NCBI GenBank assembly: GCA_021824175.1
Contig: JAKALP010000006.1
Span: 1-64,000, forward strand
Reading direction: 5' to 3'
Length of the DNA stretch: 64,000 nt
DNA from: Deltaproteobacteria bacterium
Lineage (GTDB): Bacteria; Desulfobacterota; Desulfobacteria; Desulfobacterales; Desulfosarcinaceae
Below the pieces are notes generated by a model that was not told where the DNA came from, did not search any database, and saw only the letters and a program-made list of their open reading frames with translations. Of this stretch, positions 33,432 through 41,618 are shown piece after piece; positions within the stretch are counted from its first letter, which is position 1, and every line of letters starts with the position of its first letter. A program made the translations under genes and the position numbers.

Positions 33432-35669
33432 TCAGTTCGCGGCGGACAATGCTTCATTTAATTTCTCCGCCAGGCGCTCCACGGAAAACGGTTTCTGGAT
33501 AAAACCGTCGGCGCCCACATCCATCAAGGCTTGGGTAGGGCCATCCAGGGCATAACCGCTGCACACGATCACTTTGGCTTCGGGCCGGTGGGTTCGGGCA
33601 ATGGGGTAGATGGTCAGGCCATCCATATCGGGCAATTTAATATCCAGCAGGATGACATCAAACAGGCACTTGGGATCGCGGATTTTCTGGATTGCCTCCT
33701 TGCCCGTGGCCGCCGCGATCACGGTGTAGCCCAGGCGGGTCAGAATGGTATGATTGACCTGTCTCACCAAATCTTCATCTTCTATCAACAGAACGCGGTA
33801 ATGACCAGCTGGACGCTGAATCTTCGGCTTGGCCGCCACAGGGCCGGCCTCTGGGCTGGCGGGTAGATAAATGGTCACTTGGGTGCCGCGATTGACCTGT
33901 GAAGAAATGGCCACATGACCGCCATGATTTTGGACAATTCCATAGACTGCGGCCATGCCCAGCCCGCGGCCCATGAATTTGGTGCTGAAGAAGGGTTCAA
34001 AGATGCGTTGCAGGGTATTTTCATCCATACCTACGCCGTTGTCGACCACTTTAAGGGTCACGTAATCCCCTGACTTCGCCTCGCCGAACAAGTTATGATC
34101 CATTTCCTCGAGGGTTTGCTTGCGGCAGTGGACATGGATATGGCCGCCCTTGGGCAATGCTTCGATGGCGTTTGAGACAATGGCCGAGAGCGCCATCTGC
34201 ATTTGGGTCACATCCATTTTAACAAAAGGCAATGGCTTATCAATGGTGATGGCCACCTCAATCTCCATGGGCAGCGTATGCTTGAGCAGGGCCATGGTCT
34301 CTTCAATGAAAGCGGTCATGTCCGTGGCCCTGGCCTTGTATTTGCCGCCCTTGGCATAGGCCAGCAGCTGATCGGTCAACTGAGACATCTGGGTGGCTGA
34401 ACTCACGATGGGCTTCAGATAGGTATCGATTTTCCCCGTAGGGCCATATTCAAATCCGATCAACTCGGTATTGCCCATGATGACGGCCAGGGCGTTGTTG
34501 AATTTATGGGCCATGCCGCCAGCCAGGGTGGCAATCGCCTCCAACTTGCGCACTTCGCCCAGCTGAATCGCTATGCGTTGTTTTTCTTCCTGGGCCTTCC
34601 TAAGCTCGGTGATGGGCAGCACGAGTTCCAGGGCCGCGGAGATACGGCCGCTGCCATCACGCAAGGGCGTGCTGATGATTTGAAACCAGGCCGGCTGGCC
34701 CTGGGCGTCACGGATCTCTTGCTCGCGAACGGCCTTCTCAACTCGGCCCTCCAAGACCTTGACGGCATTGCATTGTTCCTTTTCCATGCCGTGATAGATG
34801 GTATCAAAATAAGAGCGGCCTTCGACTTGGCCGAAGATGCTTTGAAGTACTTTATTGGCCCATTGGACATTGTACTCCTTGGAGATAACGGCAATACCAG
34901 CGCCCAGGCTGCTGGTGATGGTCTCCAGGCGATCTCTTTCCTGACGCAGGATCTCTTCCATCCTTTTGCGGTGTCTGTTTTCAGCCCGGAGCCGCACATT
35001 GAGCTTTTCCAGATTGAGGGTGCGCTCGGCCACGCGGTCAGCCAGATCCTCCTTCAAACTCAGCAAATTCATTCGCGCGCGTCGATAATTGGCCGCGATC
35101 AAATAACTCAACAACCAAAAAAGAACGGCGATGAACCCCATGGAGAAATGAACCTCATCCGGAATGGTCACCAGACGAATAATCAGCGGCACGATGGCTG
35201 GAACAGAGAAGCAAACAAAGGCCCGAATCATGACCGCAAACGCCATGGCCGCGCCCGCCACCATGCCGCAAAGCGCCACCACCAGAAAAAACTGGTGAAC
35301 CTCCGACTCCAATGGGAAAAGCAGCCAGGAGGCCGCACCCCATAAGCAGCCGGACAGCAGCAAGGTCATGTCATTACAACGGCTCCAGGCCCGTGATTGG
35401 GCCAGGGTGGGGCTGGGCCGCGGAAAGCGCAGGATCAACAGCAGGCGCAAGGCGGAAACCGCCATGATGGCAATGAACCAACCGGTCAACAGGGCCGGGC
35501 TGATGGTATGCCGCAGCAGAAAAATCGTGATGGCCGCGATGACCGTGGAGGCGGTCAGCCCCATGGGGGATTGTTTGTAAAGTAAATGGATGCGCTCTTG
35601 ATCAACGCGTTCCCTGCGGCTGGTAGTCATCTGTACAGGGGCATTGGAAGGCAGAATGCTTTTATCCAT
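33432..35669 (-). CDS. membrane hybrid histidine kinase with receiver domain
   Basis: A 745-residue protein. Six or seven membrane helices in the first 200 residues form a MASE-like sensor. A coiled segment (VAERTLNLEKLNVRLRAE) and a PAS domain (about 255-370) follow. The kinase core has its phospho-His in GGMAHKFNN and ATPase blocks ALSAIVSNAIEA, VVDNGVGMD and MGRGLGMAAVYG. A C-terminal receiver (about 625-740) has LLIEDED, phospho-Asp in LLDIKLPDMDG and Lys in IQKPF. I start at ATG 35669, since the upstream frame begins with TTG and overlaps the previous gene. It lies 20 bp after a B12-fold protein gene, so they are probably co-transcribed and linked in function. Confidence 0.9.
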   Translation of the reverse strand: MDKSILPSNAPVQMTTSRRERVDQERIHLLYKQSPMGLTASTVIAAITIFLLRHTISPALLTGWFIAIMAVSALRLLLILRFPRPSPTLAQSRAWSRCNDMTLLLSGCLWGAASWLLFPLESEVHQFFLVVALCGMVAGAAMAFAVMIRAFVCFSVPAIVPLIIRLVTIPDEVHFSMGFIAVLFWLLSYLIAANYRRARMNLLSLKEDLADRVAERTLNLEKLNVRLRAENRHRKRMEEILRQERDRLETITSSLGAGIAVISKEYNVQWANKVLQSIFGQVEGRSYFDTIYHGMEKEQCNAVKVLEGRVEKAVREQEIRDAQGQPAWFQIISTPLRDGSGRISAALELVLPITELRKAQEEKQRIAIQLGEVRKLEAIATLAGGMAHKFNNALAVIMGNTELIGFEYGPTGKIDTYLKPIVSSATQMSQLTDQLLAYAKGGKYKARATDMTAFIEETMALLKHTLPMEIEVAITIDKPLPFVKMDVTQMQMALSAIVSNAIEALPKGGHIHVHCRKQTLEEMDHNLFGEAKSGDYVTLKVVDNGVGMDENTLQRIFEPFFSTKFMGRGLGMAAVYGIVQNHGGHVAISSQVNRGTQVTIYLPASPEAGPVAAKPKIQRPAGHYRVLLIEDEDLVRQVNHTILTRLGYTVIAAATGKEAIQKIRDPKCLFDVILLDIKLPDMDGLTIYPIARTHRPEAKVIVCSGYALDGPTQALMDVGADGFIQKPFSVERLAEKLNEALSAAN

Positions 35670-35689
35670 GGCGACATCCAATGATGGGT

Positions 35690-36208
35690 TCAGGCCAAAC
35701 TCGTCCAACGGGCATCGTTAAGCACGAAGTCTATGAAATAGGCCACATTGGCGGCCACATAATGGACCCCGCAGCGTTCGGCCATTTCCGGATCGTAGCG
35801 GAAGGCCGGGCCACCGGCAATCAGGCAGGTATCGGGAGGCAAGTGCAGGCCGATGCGAGCCAGATCCTCTTCGCTATCGGGTTGCAGCACGGTCAGGCCC
35901 AAATAGGCCGGACGATGGCTATGACAAGCCGCCAGAATTGCTTCGGGCCGTTGCATCAACCCCAGGGGCGTGACGACCAGCCCCATGACGCGGGCGAAAA
36001 GATGAATAACCTCTAATCCTTGGCCGATGCTGTCATCCAGGCTAGCAGTGACCAAACGCGGGGCACTAGACCACAAAGATTGCCGAGCTGGGGCGGAACG
36101 CCCTTGGAGCAGCCTCTGACCGCTGGTCATCACCTGCTCGCGGCTGGGCACGCCCTGGGTGATCCACTGCTGACTGAGGTGTTCCAGTGATCGGCGCAGG
36201 GCTTGCAT
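35690..36208 (-). CDS. B12-binding-fold-like protein next to the hybrid kinase
   Basis: A 172-residue protein. From residue 50 to the end it follows the pattern of cobalamin-binding Rossmann domains of corrinoid and light-responsive regulators (RLVTASLDDSIGQGLEVIHLFARVMG, PEAILAACHSHRPAYLGLTVL, CLIAGGPAFRYDPEMAERCGV). The His of the usual DxHxxG motif is missing (DDSIGQG), so cobalamin coordination from below is unlikely and the fold may bind another ligand. It has no DNA-binding domain and is the upstream partner of the hybrid kinase, so it may serve as its sensor module. Confidence 0.65.
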   Translation of the reverse strand: MQALRRSLEHLSQQWITQGVPSREQVMTSGQRLLQGRSAPARQSLWSSAPRLVTASLDDSIGQGLEVIHLFARVMGLVVTPLGLMQRPEAILAACHSHRPAYLGLTVLQPDSEEDLARIGLHLPPDTCLIAGGPAFRYDPEMAERCGVHYVAANVAYFIDFVLNDARWTSLA

Positions 36209-36606
36209 CGGGGCAGTTCTCCACTATTGCGCTGATATCAATTCAAATACTATCTTTTCGACCAGCTGGAGCCAATGTTTTAGCGGTGCTTCATTTATTG
36301 ACGTCACCGCATCGGAAATCGTTCGCCCCCTGCCTATAGTGTGAAAATTAAAGGGAGTCAAAGCATTTGGGCTTGTATATTTTTCTAAGCCCATGTATGT
36401 CTGAGCTCAACAGAGGTTGCAATTTCCCTTCGCCCCTGACCATTTTTATTCATGGGGCGCCTCCATCAGATAGTAAAACGGCTTGCACCAAACCCTCTTC
36501 AAACAGCAGCGAGGACGTGCACCTTAAATGGAATGGCCGACCAAAATGCTCTGCCATCGACCCAATTAACCCCTACTTTCCCTATGTTCAAAAAGGAGGA
36601 GACTCG
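36209..36606. other. 398-bp spacer upstream of HU
   Basis: An open plus-strand frame reaches from 36367 into HU but has no ribosome site, and its sequence is not protein-like. A small perfect hairpin TGGGCTT...AAGCCCA lies at 36368-36393. The HU ribosome site AAAAGGAGGAGACTCG ends at 36606. No confident promoter was recognised. Confidence 0.5.
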
Positions 36607-36876
36607 ATGAACAAAACTGATCTTATCGCCAAAGTCGCCACGGTAGTCGGCACCCAAAAACAGGCCAAGGAAGCCGTAGAATGTGTATTAGATGCCATTA
36701 CCGAAGCACTGGCCGGCAAAGACACGGTTCAAATCGCCGGTTTCGGCAGCTTCAAAGTCGGCCAACGCAAAGCCCGCACCGGGCGCAATCCCCAAAGCGG
36801 CGCGGCCATTGAAATTCCGGCCCGCAATGTCCCGCGATTTTTGCCGGGCAAGGCCTTGAAAGACGCCGTTAATTAG
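36607..36876 (+). CDS. hup: HU-family DNA-binding protein
   Basis: An 89-residue histone-like protein with the complete HU/IHF fold. The family signature GFGSFKVGQRKARTGRNPQSG is present (here GFGSFKVGQ and RTGRNP), and the C-terminal end RFLPGKALKDAVN is standard. It bends DNA without strong sequence preference. ATG 36607 with AAAAGGAGGAGA is certain; the long N-terminal extension in the same frame is not coding. It is monocistronic and followed by a terminator. Confidence 0.97.
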   Translation: MNKTDLIAKVATVVGTQKQAKEAVECVLDAITEALAGKDTVQIAGFGSFKVGQRKARTGRNPQSGAAIEIPARNVPRFLPGKALKDAVN

Positions 36877-36932
36877 ATCGCACTCATTCCAAAACCATCC
36901 TCGATGGGTCCCTCATTACCCCTTTAAAAAAT

Positions 36933-36972
36933 GAAAAAAGGCAGAGATTCCAAAAGGATCTTTGCCTTTTTC
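36933..36972 (+). terminator. terminator after HU
   Basis: A hairpin of GAAAAAAGGCAGAGAT and ATCTTTGCCTTTTTC with one mismatch and a bulge, followed by a T-rich end. It fits the end of the HU transcript. Confidence 0.7.
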
Positions 36973-36985
36973 AGTTTAAACACAT

Positions 36986-37042
36986 GGTGCGCAAAACGCA
37001 CCCTACTTTCCGTGTAGTGCCGTAGGGTGCGCTTTGCGCACC
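36986..37042. repeat. inverted pair of GGTGCGCAAAACGCACCCTAC
   Basis: The 21-bp sequence at 36986-37006 and its complement at 37022-37042 agree at 20 of 21 positions around a 15-base loop. Each arm is also internally palindromic (GGTGCG...CGCACC). It is a REP-like element of a type widespread in bacteria. Confidence 0.75.
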
Positions 37043-37152
37043 GGTTAATGGACACTTAAAACGCTATATAAATGGCCTTGAGTTTAAACAGCCTGATCGG
37101 AGCTGATCAAACCGGCCGCAAGGGTAGGCAGCTCATTTAGGCACATCCGAGC

Positions 37153-39414
37153 TTAGCCGCGAAACTTGATCAGCTTGACCGCCTCTTCCACCCACTCCGT
37201 GATCAGGCGGGCCTGGGCGCGGAAGTGACGATCGTTTTTCAAGCGCCCAAATGACTCCTCGTTGGCCCGCGCCTTTTCCAGCAGGGGCACATCGGACACT
37301 GACCCAACACTGCCGACACCACGCAGGGTGACTCTCAAATTCTGTAATAAGGCTCCGAGGCAGTTTTCGCTTTCCTTCTGGGAATAGATGGCCGCACTCG
37401 GATCACTGTATTCATGAGCCGCGGAACGCAAGATGTTCTTGCTAGTGTCGCTGTCCAGCATGGAAAGAAAAATATAGAGCTCCCGTTCCAAATTGAGCAA
37501 CAGCGCCACCGGCAGGCGATGCTCACCGGCATGTCCCAGCTTCAGCGCCTCGATGAGTTTCTTATGGATGGTTTGGATTTTGTTGGAAAACGATTCGTGA
37601 TCCTTTTCAATGCGCCAGGCCGCATATTGAGCCATGGTCGCATCAATATTGTGCCGGCTGAGCACCACATCCTCGGGCGTCATGTCATAATCGGTCATGG
37701 ACTTGTCGCGGTGAACGATCAAGTTAACCAGCATGATGGCTTTATTGTCCGAGTACTGAACCACGGCGGGATCGTTGCAAAGATCATCCATTAAAATTTT
37801 GAAGGCCTTTTTGGGCTGGTCCATCTGGGTGGTCAGGCCTTGCAAAGAATTTAAAAAAGCGGCTTTGTCCTGGGGCAGGACCACATCTTTCATGTGGTGC
37901 CAGAGGAAATGAAAGATCTTTTGCTCATACTTCTGGAAAAGCTCCACCGCCTCTGAAAAGGCGCTTTTTTTAAACCGGCCGTCGGCGCCAAAACAGCCCT
38001 TCAACTTGCGGACCAGGGCTTCGGCATCTTCCAGGGAAATATGAAAATCCTTGGCCAGAATCTCGTAGTCGCGCTGGGTGAAGCCCATGGGCTTGTGAAC
38101 CATGCCCACCATTTTCTTGCGCGTGCTGGAACGCCCCTTGTAAAAGGAGACCATGTCATAGATCTGGCTGTGGACCACCTCCTTGGGGGCTTCGGTGCCC
38201 GGAGGCCGCTGCTCGCCTTTGTCCTCGACCACATGGATTTCATCAATGACATGATCTTTGACCTGGTCCAGGCGCGCCTGCAAATTGTCCACGAGCTCTT
38301 TGGCCAGATTGGGCTCCTTGGCACGTTTTTCAGCGGCATTGAGCATTTTGGACGACAACTGCAAGCGCTCGCCCAGGCGCATGGTGTTGATTTTGGAATA
38401 ATCTTCGCCGTAGACGCTCTGGATCATCTTGGCCACGGTCTGGGGCGAGGCATTTTCAAGATCCATGGCCAGTTTGGCGATGTTCATGCGCTCGGTCGGC
38501 ATGGCCGGTTCTTCAATATCAGAGATGAGCCACTTGACGTTATTGAGTTCAATCGGCGGCTTCTTGATTTGAGCGCTGATTTTGGGCAGCTCCAGGGCCG
38601 CATTGTAAACCCCGGCATAGCGGTTGATCGTGGAAGCGTCCTGGTGCTGTCGAACCCATTGGTCCACCTTCTCCACCAGCGCTTCCATGGATTTCAAACT
38701 AAACCGGTTCAAGCCAGCCACGGCCGTTAAATTGGGATCCGGGAACAGGTTCTCGTCATTGATTACGGAAACGGAATATGGATCCTTTTGGGTGCGAATG
38801 GAGATGGGTGTCCCTTTTTGGCGCGCGGTCCGGAACCCGGACAATATTTTTAAGCAGATTTGCAGGTTGGGCAGTGTAGAGTCCAATACCCCGGGCAAGC
38901 GCACGAAGAGATTGTTGACTCCGTAATCGGCCAGCGCAATAAACGCCCTTTGCAGTTGATCGGGCAGTTTGGCATACTTCTCCCCATTGCGGCGCACAAT
39001 ATGGGGAACAATGATGCTGTCGACCATGGTATGGCCAAAGATCACTTCATAATCGTATTTGTCAGGAATTTGCGGATCAGAAGGGGTGCCGCGAAAGCGG
39101 ACCAGCAAGCAGCCCAAATGCCCCGGCTGTTCGTTGAGTTTGGCCAAAACTTTGGAAAGATTTTCAAATACTTTTGCTTCCTGGCCATCCGTGGCCATGG
39201 CAAAGCTTTCATCCGTCAAGTATTTGCTGATCAAATAGCACGCCTGGGCCATAAGTACGCGGACCGCATCATGCCGTTTTTGCTCTTCCAGAAGACTCTG
39301 GGTCACGCTTTCGGCCCCTGAAAATGCTCCTTTCTGAAAAGCTTCCAAACCTCCGAACTGCTCAAATAGCCGTTGGGCCTCGGGATCGAGTTCAATGGCC
39401 TTGTTTTCGCCCAT
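37153..39414 (-). CDS. large cytoplasmic protein of unknown function
   Basis: A 753-residue soluble protein with no signal peptide or membrane segment, mostly helical. Charged, coil-like stretches occur near 345-430. I recognise no domain. Notable stretches are FRGTPSDPQIPDKYDYEVIF and PGVLDSTLPNLQICLKILSGFRTARQKG in the first 230 residues, and a long helical end. ATG 39414 is preferred (AAGGATGGTCTCCCC upstream) over ATG 39480, which lacks a ribosome site. It lies downstream of an UMF1 transporter gene on the same strand with 204 bp between. Function open. Confidence 0.8.
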   Translation of the reverse strand: MGENKAIELDPEAQRLFEQFGGLEAFQKGAFSGAESVTQSLLEEQKRHDAVRVLMAQACYLISKYLTDESFAMATDGQEAKVFENLSKVLAKLNEQPGHLGCLLVRFRGTPSDPQIPDKYDYEVIFGHTMVDSIIVPHIVRRNGEKYAKLPDQLQRAFIALADYGVNNLFVRLPGVLDSTLPNLQICLKILSGFRTARQKGTPISIRTQKDPYSVSVINDENLFPDPNLTAVAGLNRFSLKSMEALVEKVDQWVRQHQDASTINRYAGVYNAALELPKISAQIKKPPIELNNVKWLISDIEEPAMPTERMNIAKLAMDLENASPQTVAKMIQSVYGEDYSKINTMRLGERLQLSSKMLNAAEKRAKEPNLAKELVDNLQARLDQVKDHVIDEIHVVEDKGEQRPPGTEAPKEVVHSQIYDMVSFYKGRSSTRKKMVGMVHKPMGFTQRDYEILAKDFHISLEDAEALVRKLKGCFGADGRFKKSAFSEAVELFQKYEQKIFHFLWHHMKDVVLPQDKAAFLNSLQGLTTQMDQPKKAFKILMDDLCNDPAVVQYSDNKAIMLVNLIVHRDKSMTDYDMTPEDVVLSRHNIDATMAQYAAWRIEKDHESFSNKIQTIHKKLIEALKLGHAGEHRLPVALLLNLERELYIFLSMLDSDTSKNILRSAAHEYSDPSAAIYSQKESENCLGALLQNLRVTLRGVGSVGSVSDVPLLEKARANEESFGRLKNDRHFRAQARLITEWVEEAVKLIKFRG

Positions 39415-39618
39415 GGGGAGACCATCCTTTGTTAATTCCAATCGATAACGGGCACTTTCGTAAGGCTGGCCCGTCATCATGGTATTATAGCGTCAACCAG
39501 TAAAAACTGTCCACGCCATATCCGTTATCGGCAGTTAGCAAAAAAAAATTAGAGCAGGCCAGTGAATCATTACTGGCCAGTGTTAGATTGATAATCTTAA
39601 GGAGGGCCAGGCGCCGGC

Positions 39619-40986
39619 TCAATGCAAATCCAGGTTTTGCGCCGCGGCCACGCCCTTGGCTTCGTCCACGAAATATAAAAGCACCGCACCGACGACAAAG
39701 AGGCTCATGACCGACAGGATGCTGGCGCGCGTGGCTGTCAGACCGACTTGGGCCGCAATTTCGGAAGTGGGGTTGACCGGTAGCAGCGCCCATTTGACCA
39801 TCAGGCCGGTCATGCCCATTAGAGCTGGCCCGATGATGGCCGCAAACTTGCCCAGCATATTGTAAAATCCATAAAATTCAGAGCTCTGCTCCAGGGGAAT
39901 GAATCGGGCGTAATAAGAGCGGCTCAAGGCCTGTATGCCGCCTTGAACCAGGCCGATCACCGCCGCCAGGATATAGAACTCCTTGACATGGTTCATGTTG
40001 GCGCCCCAGATGGTAATGCCGATGTAGACGCACAGGGACAAAAAGATGGCGCGGCGCACCCCCCAATATTGACTCAAATGGCCGAAAAGCAGAGCCGCCG
40101 GAAACCCGATGAATTGAACCATCAGGAGGGCCAACATCAGATCAGTGGCGTTGAATCCCAGGGACATGCCGAAATCCACGGCCATTTTGATGATGGTGTC
40201 CACCCCATCGATGTAACACCAGTATGCCATGAGAAATAGAAAGGCGACTTTGAGCTGCCGGATTTTTTTAAAGGTCATGATGAGCTGACGCCAGCCCGCA
40301 CTGATCTGCCGGCCCAGGGGCGGACGCGCGCCAACCGGGTCCGGCGGGGTCCACAAAAAGGTCAGCAGACTGAAAAGCCCCCACCACAACGCCACGCTGG
40401 CGAATGAAAAACGCACGGCCATGGCCTTGTCCGCCAAGCCGAACCATTGGGGTCTGGCCACCATGAGCACATTGAGCGCAAACAGCAAACCACCGCCAAG
40501 ATATCCCAGGGCGTATCCCAGACTGGACACCTGATCGAGGCGCTGGGCCGGCGCCACCTGGGGCAAGAGCGAATCGTAAAACACCAGGGCGCCGGCAAAG
40601 CCGATGGAGCCTGCCACAAAAGCAAAAAGAGCCAGGGCCCATTGACCTGCCGGAATCAGAGCAAGGCAGGCGGTCATCAACACCCCCAGGTAGGTGAAGC
40701 CGATCAACATGCGCTTGCGCTGGCCGGTCTGATCGGCAATGGCGCCCAACACCGGCGCCATGAGCGCCACCACGAGACTGGCCACGGTATTGCCCAAGCC
40801 CAGACGCGCGGTGCTCAGGTTGGCATCAACGCCGATGCTCCAGTGCTGCTTGAAAAAAACCGGAAAAAAACCGGCCATCACCGTGGTGGCAAAGGCGGAG
40901 TTGGCCCAGTCATACATGGCCCAGCCCCAAATGGCGCGGCGCTCTTTTACAGCAGCGGTCTGCCCATCAACGCGTTTGGTGTGCAA
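39619..40986 (-). CDS. UMF1-family MFS transporter
   Basis: A 455-residue membrane protein of the UMF1 (Atg22-like) branch of the major facilitator superfamily. It opens with WGWAMYDWANSAFATTVMAGFFPVFF, of which the AMYDWANSAF core is diagnostic, and has about 12 hydrophobic segments. The most probable start is TTG 40986 because AAAGGAG lies eight bases before it and the family N-terminus begins there; no ATG fits. Substrates of bacterial members are uncertain; efflux of small metabolites is likely. The gene is divergent from a 48-residue ORF. Confidence 0.88.
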   Translation of the reverse strand: MHTKRVDGQTAAVKERRAIWGWAMYDWANSAFATTVMAGFFPVFFKQHWSIGVDANLSTARLGLGNTVASLVVALMAPVLGAIADQTGQRKRMLIGFTYLGVLMTACLALIPAGQWALALFAFVAGSIGFAGALVFYDSLLPQVAPAQRLDQVSSLGYALGYLGGGLLFALNVLMVARPQWFGLADKAMAVRFSFASVALWWGLFSLLTFLWTPPDPVGARPPLGRQISAGWRQLIMTFKKIRQLKVAFLFLMAYWCYIDGVDTIIKMAVDFGMSLGFNATDLMLALLMVQFIGFPAALLFGHLSQYWGVRRAIFLSLCVYIGITIWGANMNHVKEFYILAAVIGLVQGGIQALSRSYYARFIPLEQSSEFYGFYNMLGKFAAIIGPALMGMTGLMVKWALLPVNPTSEIAAQVGLTATRASILSVMSLFVVGAVLLYFVDEAKGVAAAQNLDLH

Positions 40987-41393
40987 GGTCCTTGCTCCTT
41001 TTATATCCAATGTGGTCCGACGAAGATGATCACGCCAAGAATAGAAAGCCGATAGCTGAATATGCGGGCCCGGCCGGAGATCCTTGGGGGGGGGAGAAAG
41101 ATATGGATCCATTTACGGCCGCTTGCCGGGCTCATTGGGCGTCAATTTAGAGCCGGAGGGGAAGGGATGTCAAACGATCTTTAGGACTTGTGAGCCATTT
41201 TCAAAACTTCCCCTCGGGCTCAAGCTCAAGGGGAATTTTTGAAATTGGCTCGATCGAAACATTATCCGCCTAGAGCTAAAGATCGGACCTGTTTTGGCCG
41301 ATAATCATTATGAAGCGCCTTTGGACGTGCATCTGTGCAGAGCAGGTACCATCGCGGCTTGAAATCGCTTGACCATCAGGAGGGTCGCCACCC
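40987..41393. repeat. 407-bp divergent spacer with a 23-bp inverted repeat
   Basis: Arms at 41192-41214 (GAGCCATTTTCAAAACTTCC...) and 41229-41251 pair at 21 of 23 positions around a 14-base loop that is itself GGGCTCAAGCTC-like. As the flanking genes diverge, this is not a terminator between convergent genes. It may be a regulatory hairpin or a small RNA. A run of eight G sits at 41089-41096. Nothing else was recognised. Confidence 0.65.
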
Positions 41394-41540
41394 ATGAATA
41401 AAAAGGAAATCATCTTCTTCGACGAGTTGGGATTTGGTTGGGTTGTGGACAAGCAGATCATCCAGATGATTCACGAGCGCAGCGGCAATAAAGAGGTGAT
41501 CGTGGAAAAAACCTTGGCCGATTTGCTGCGGCGTCCCTGA
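41394..41540 (+). CDS. hypothetical 48-residue protein
   Basis: ATG 41394 with AGGAGGGTCGCCACCC upstream starts a 48-codon frame (MNKKEIIFFDELGFGWVVDK...) ending with TGA at 41538-41540. The product is mixed alpha/beta in character, with a hydrophobic-acidic start (IIFFDELGFGWVV). No family is recognised. The clean ribosome site and compact composition argue for a real gene. Confidence 0.5.
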   Translation: MNKKEIIFFDELGFGWVVDKQIIQMIHERSGNKEVIVEKTLADLLRRP

Positions 41541-41618
41541 TCCGGCTGGTCCTGGCCGCCCGCGCCGGACCAACGTTGCTCCCCCGCCTTCCGCCTTCCC
41601 GCCGCCGCGTTATTTCTT

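Noticed and set aside
36367-36606. N-terminal extension of HU by 80 residues
   Set aside because: HU has a standard 89-residue length and a strong ribosome site at 36607; the extension is not protein-like.
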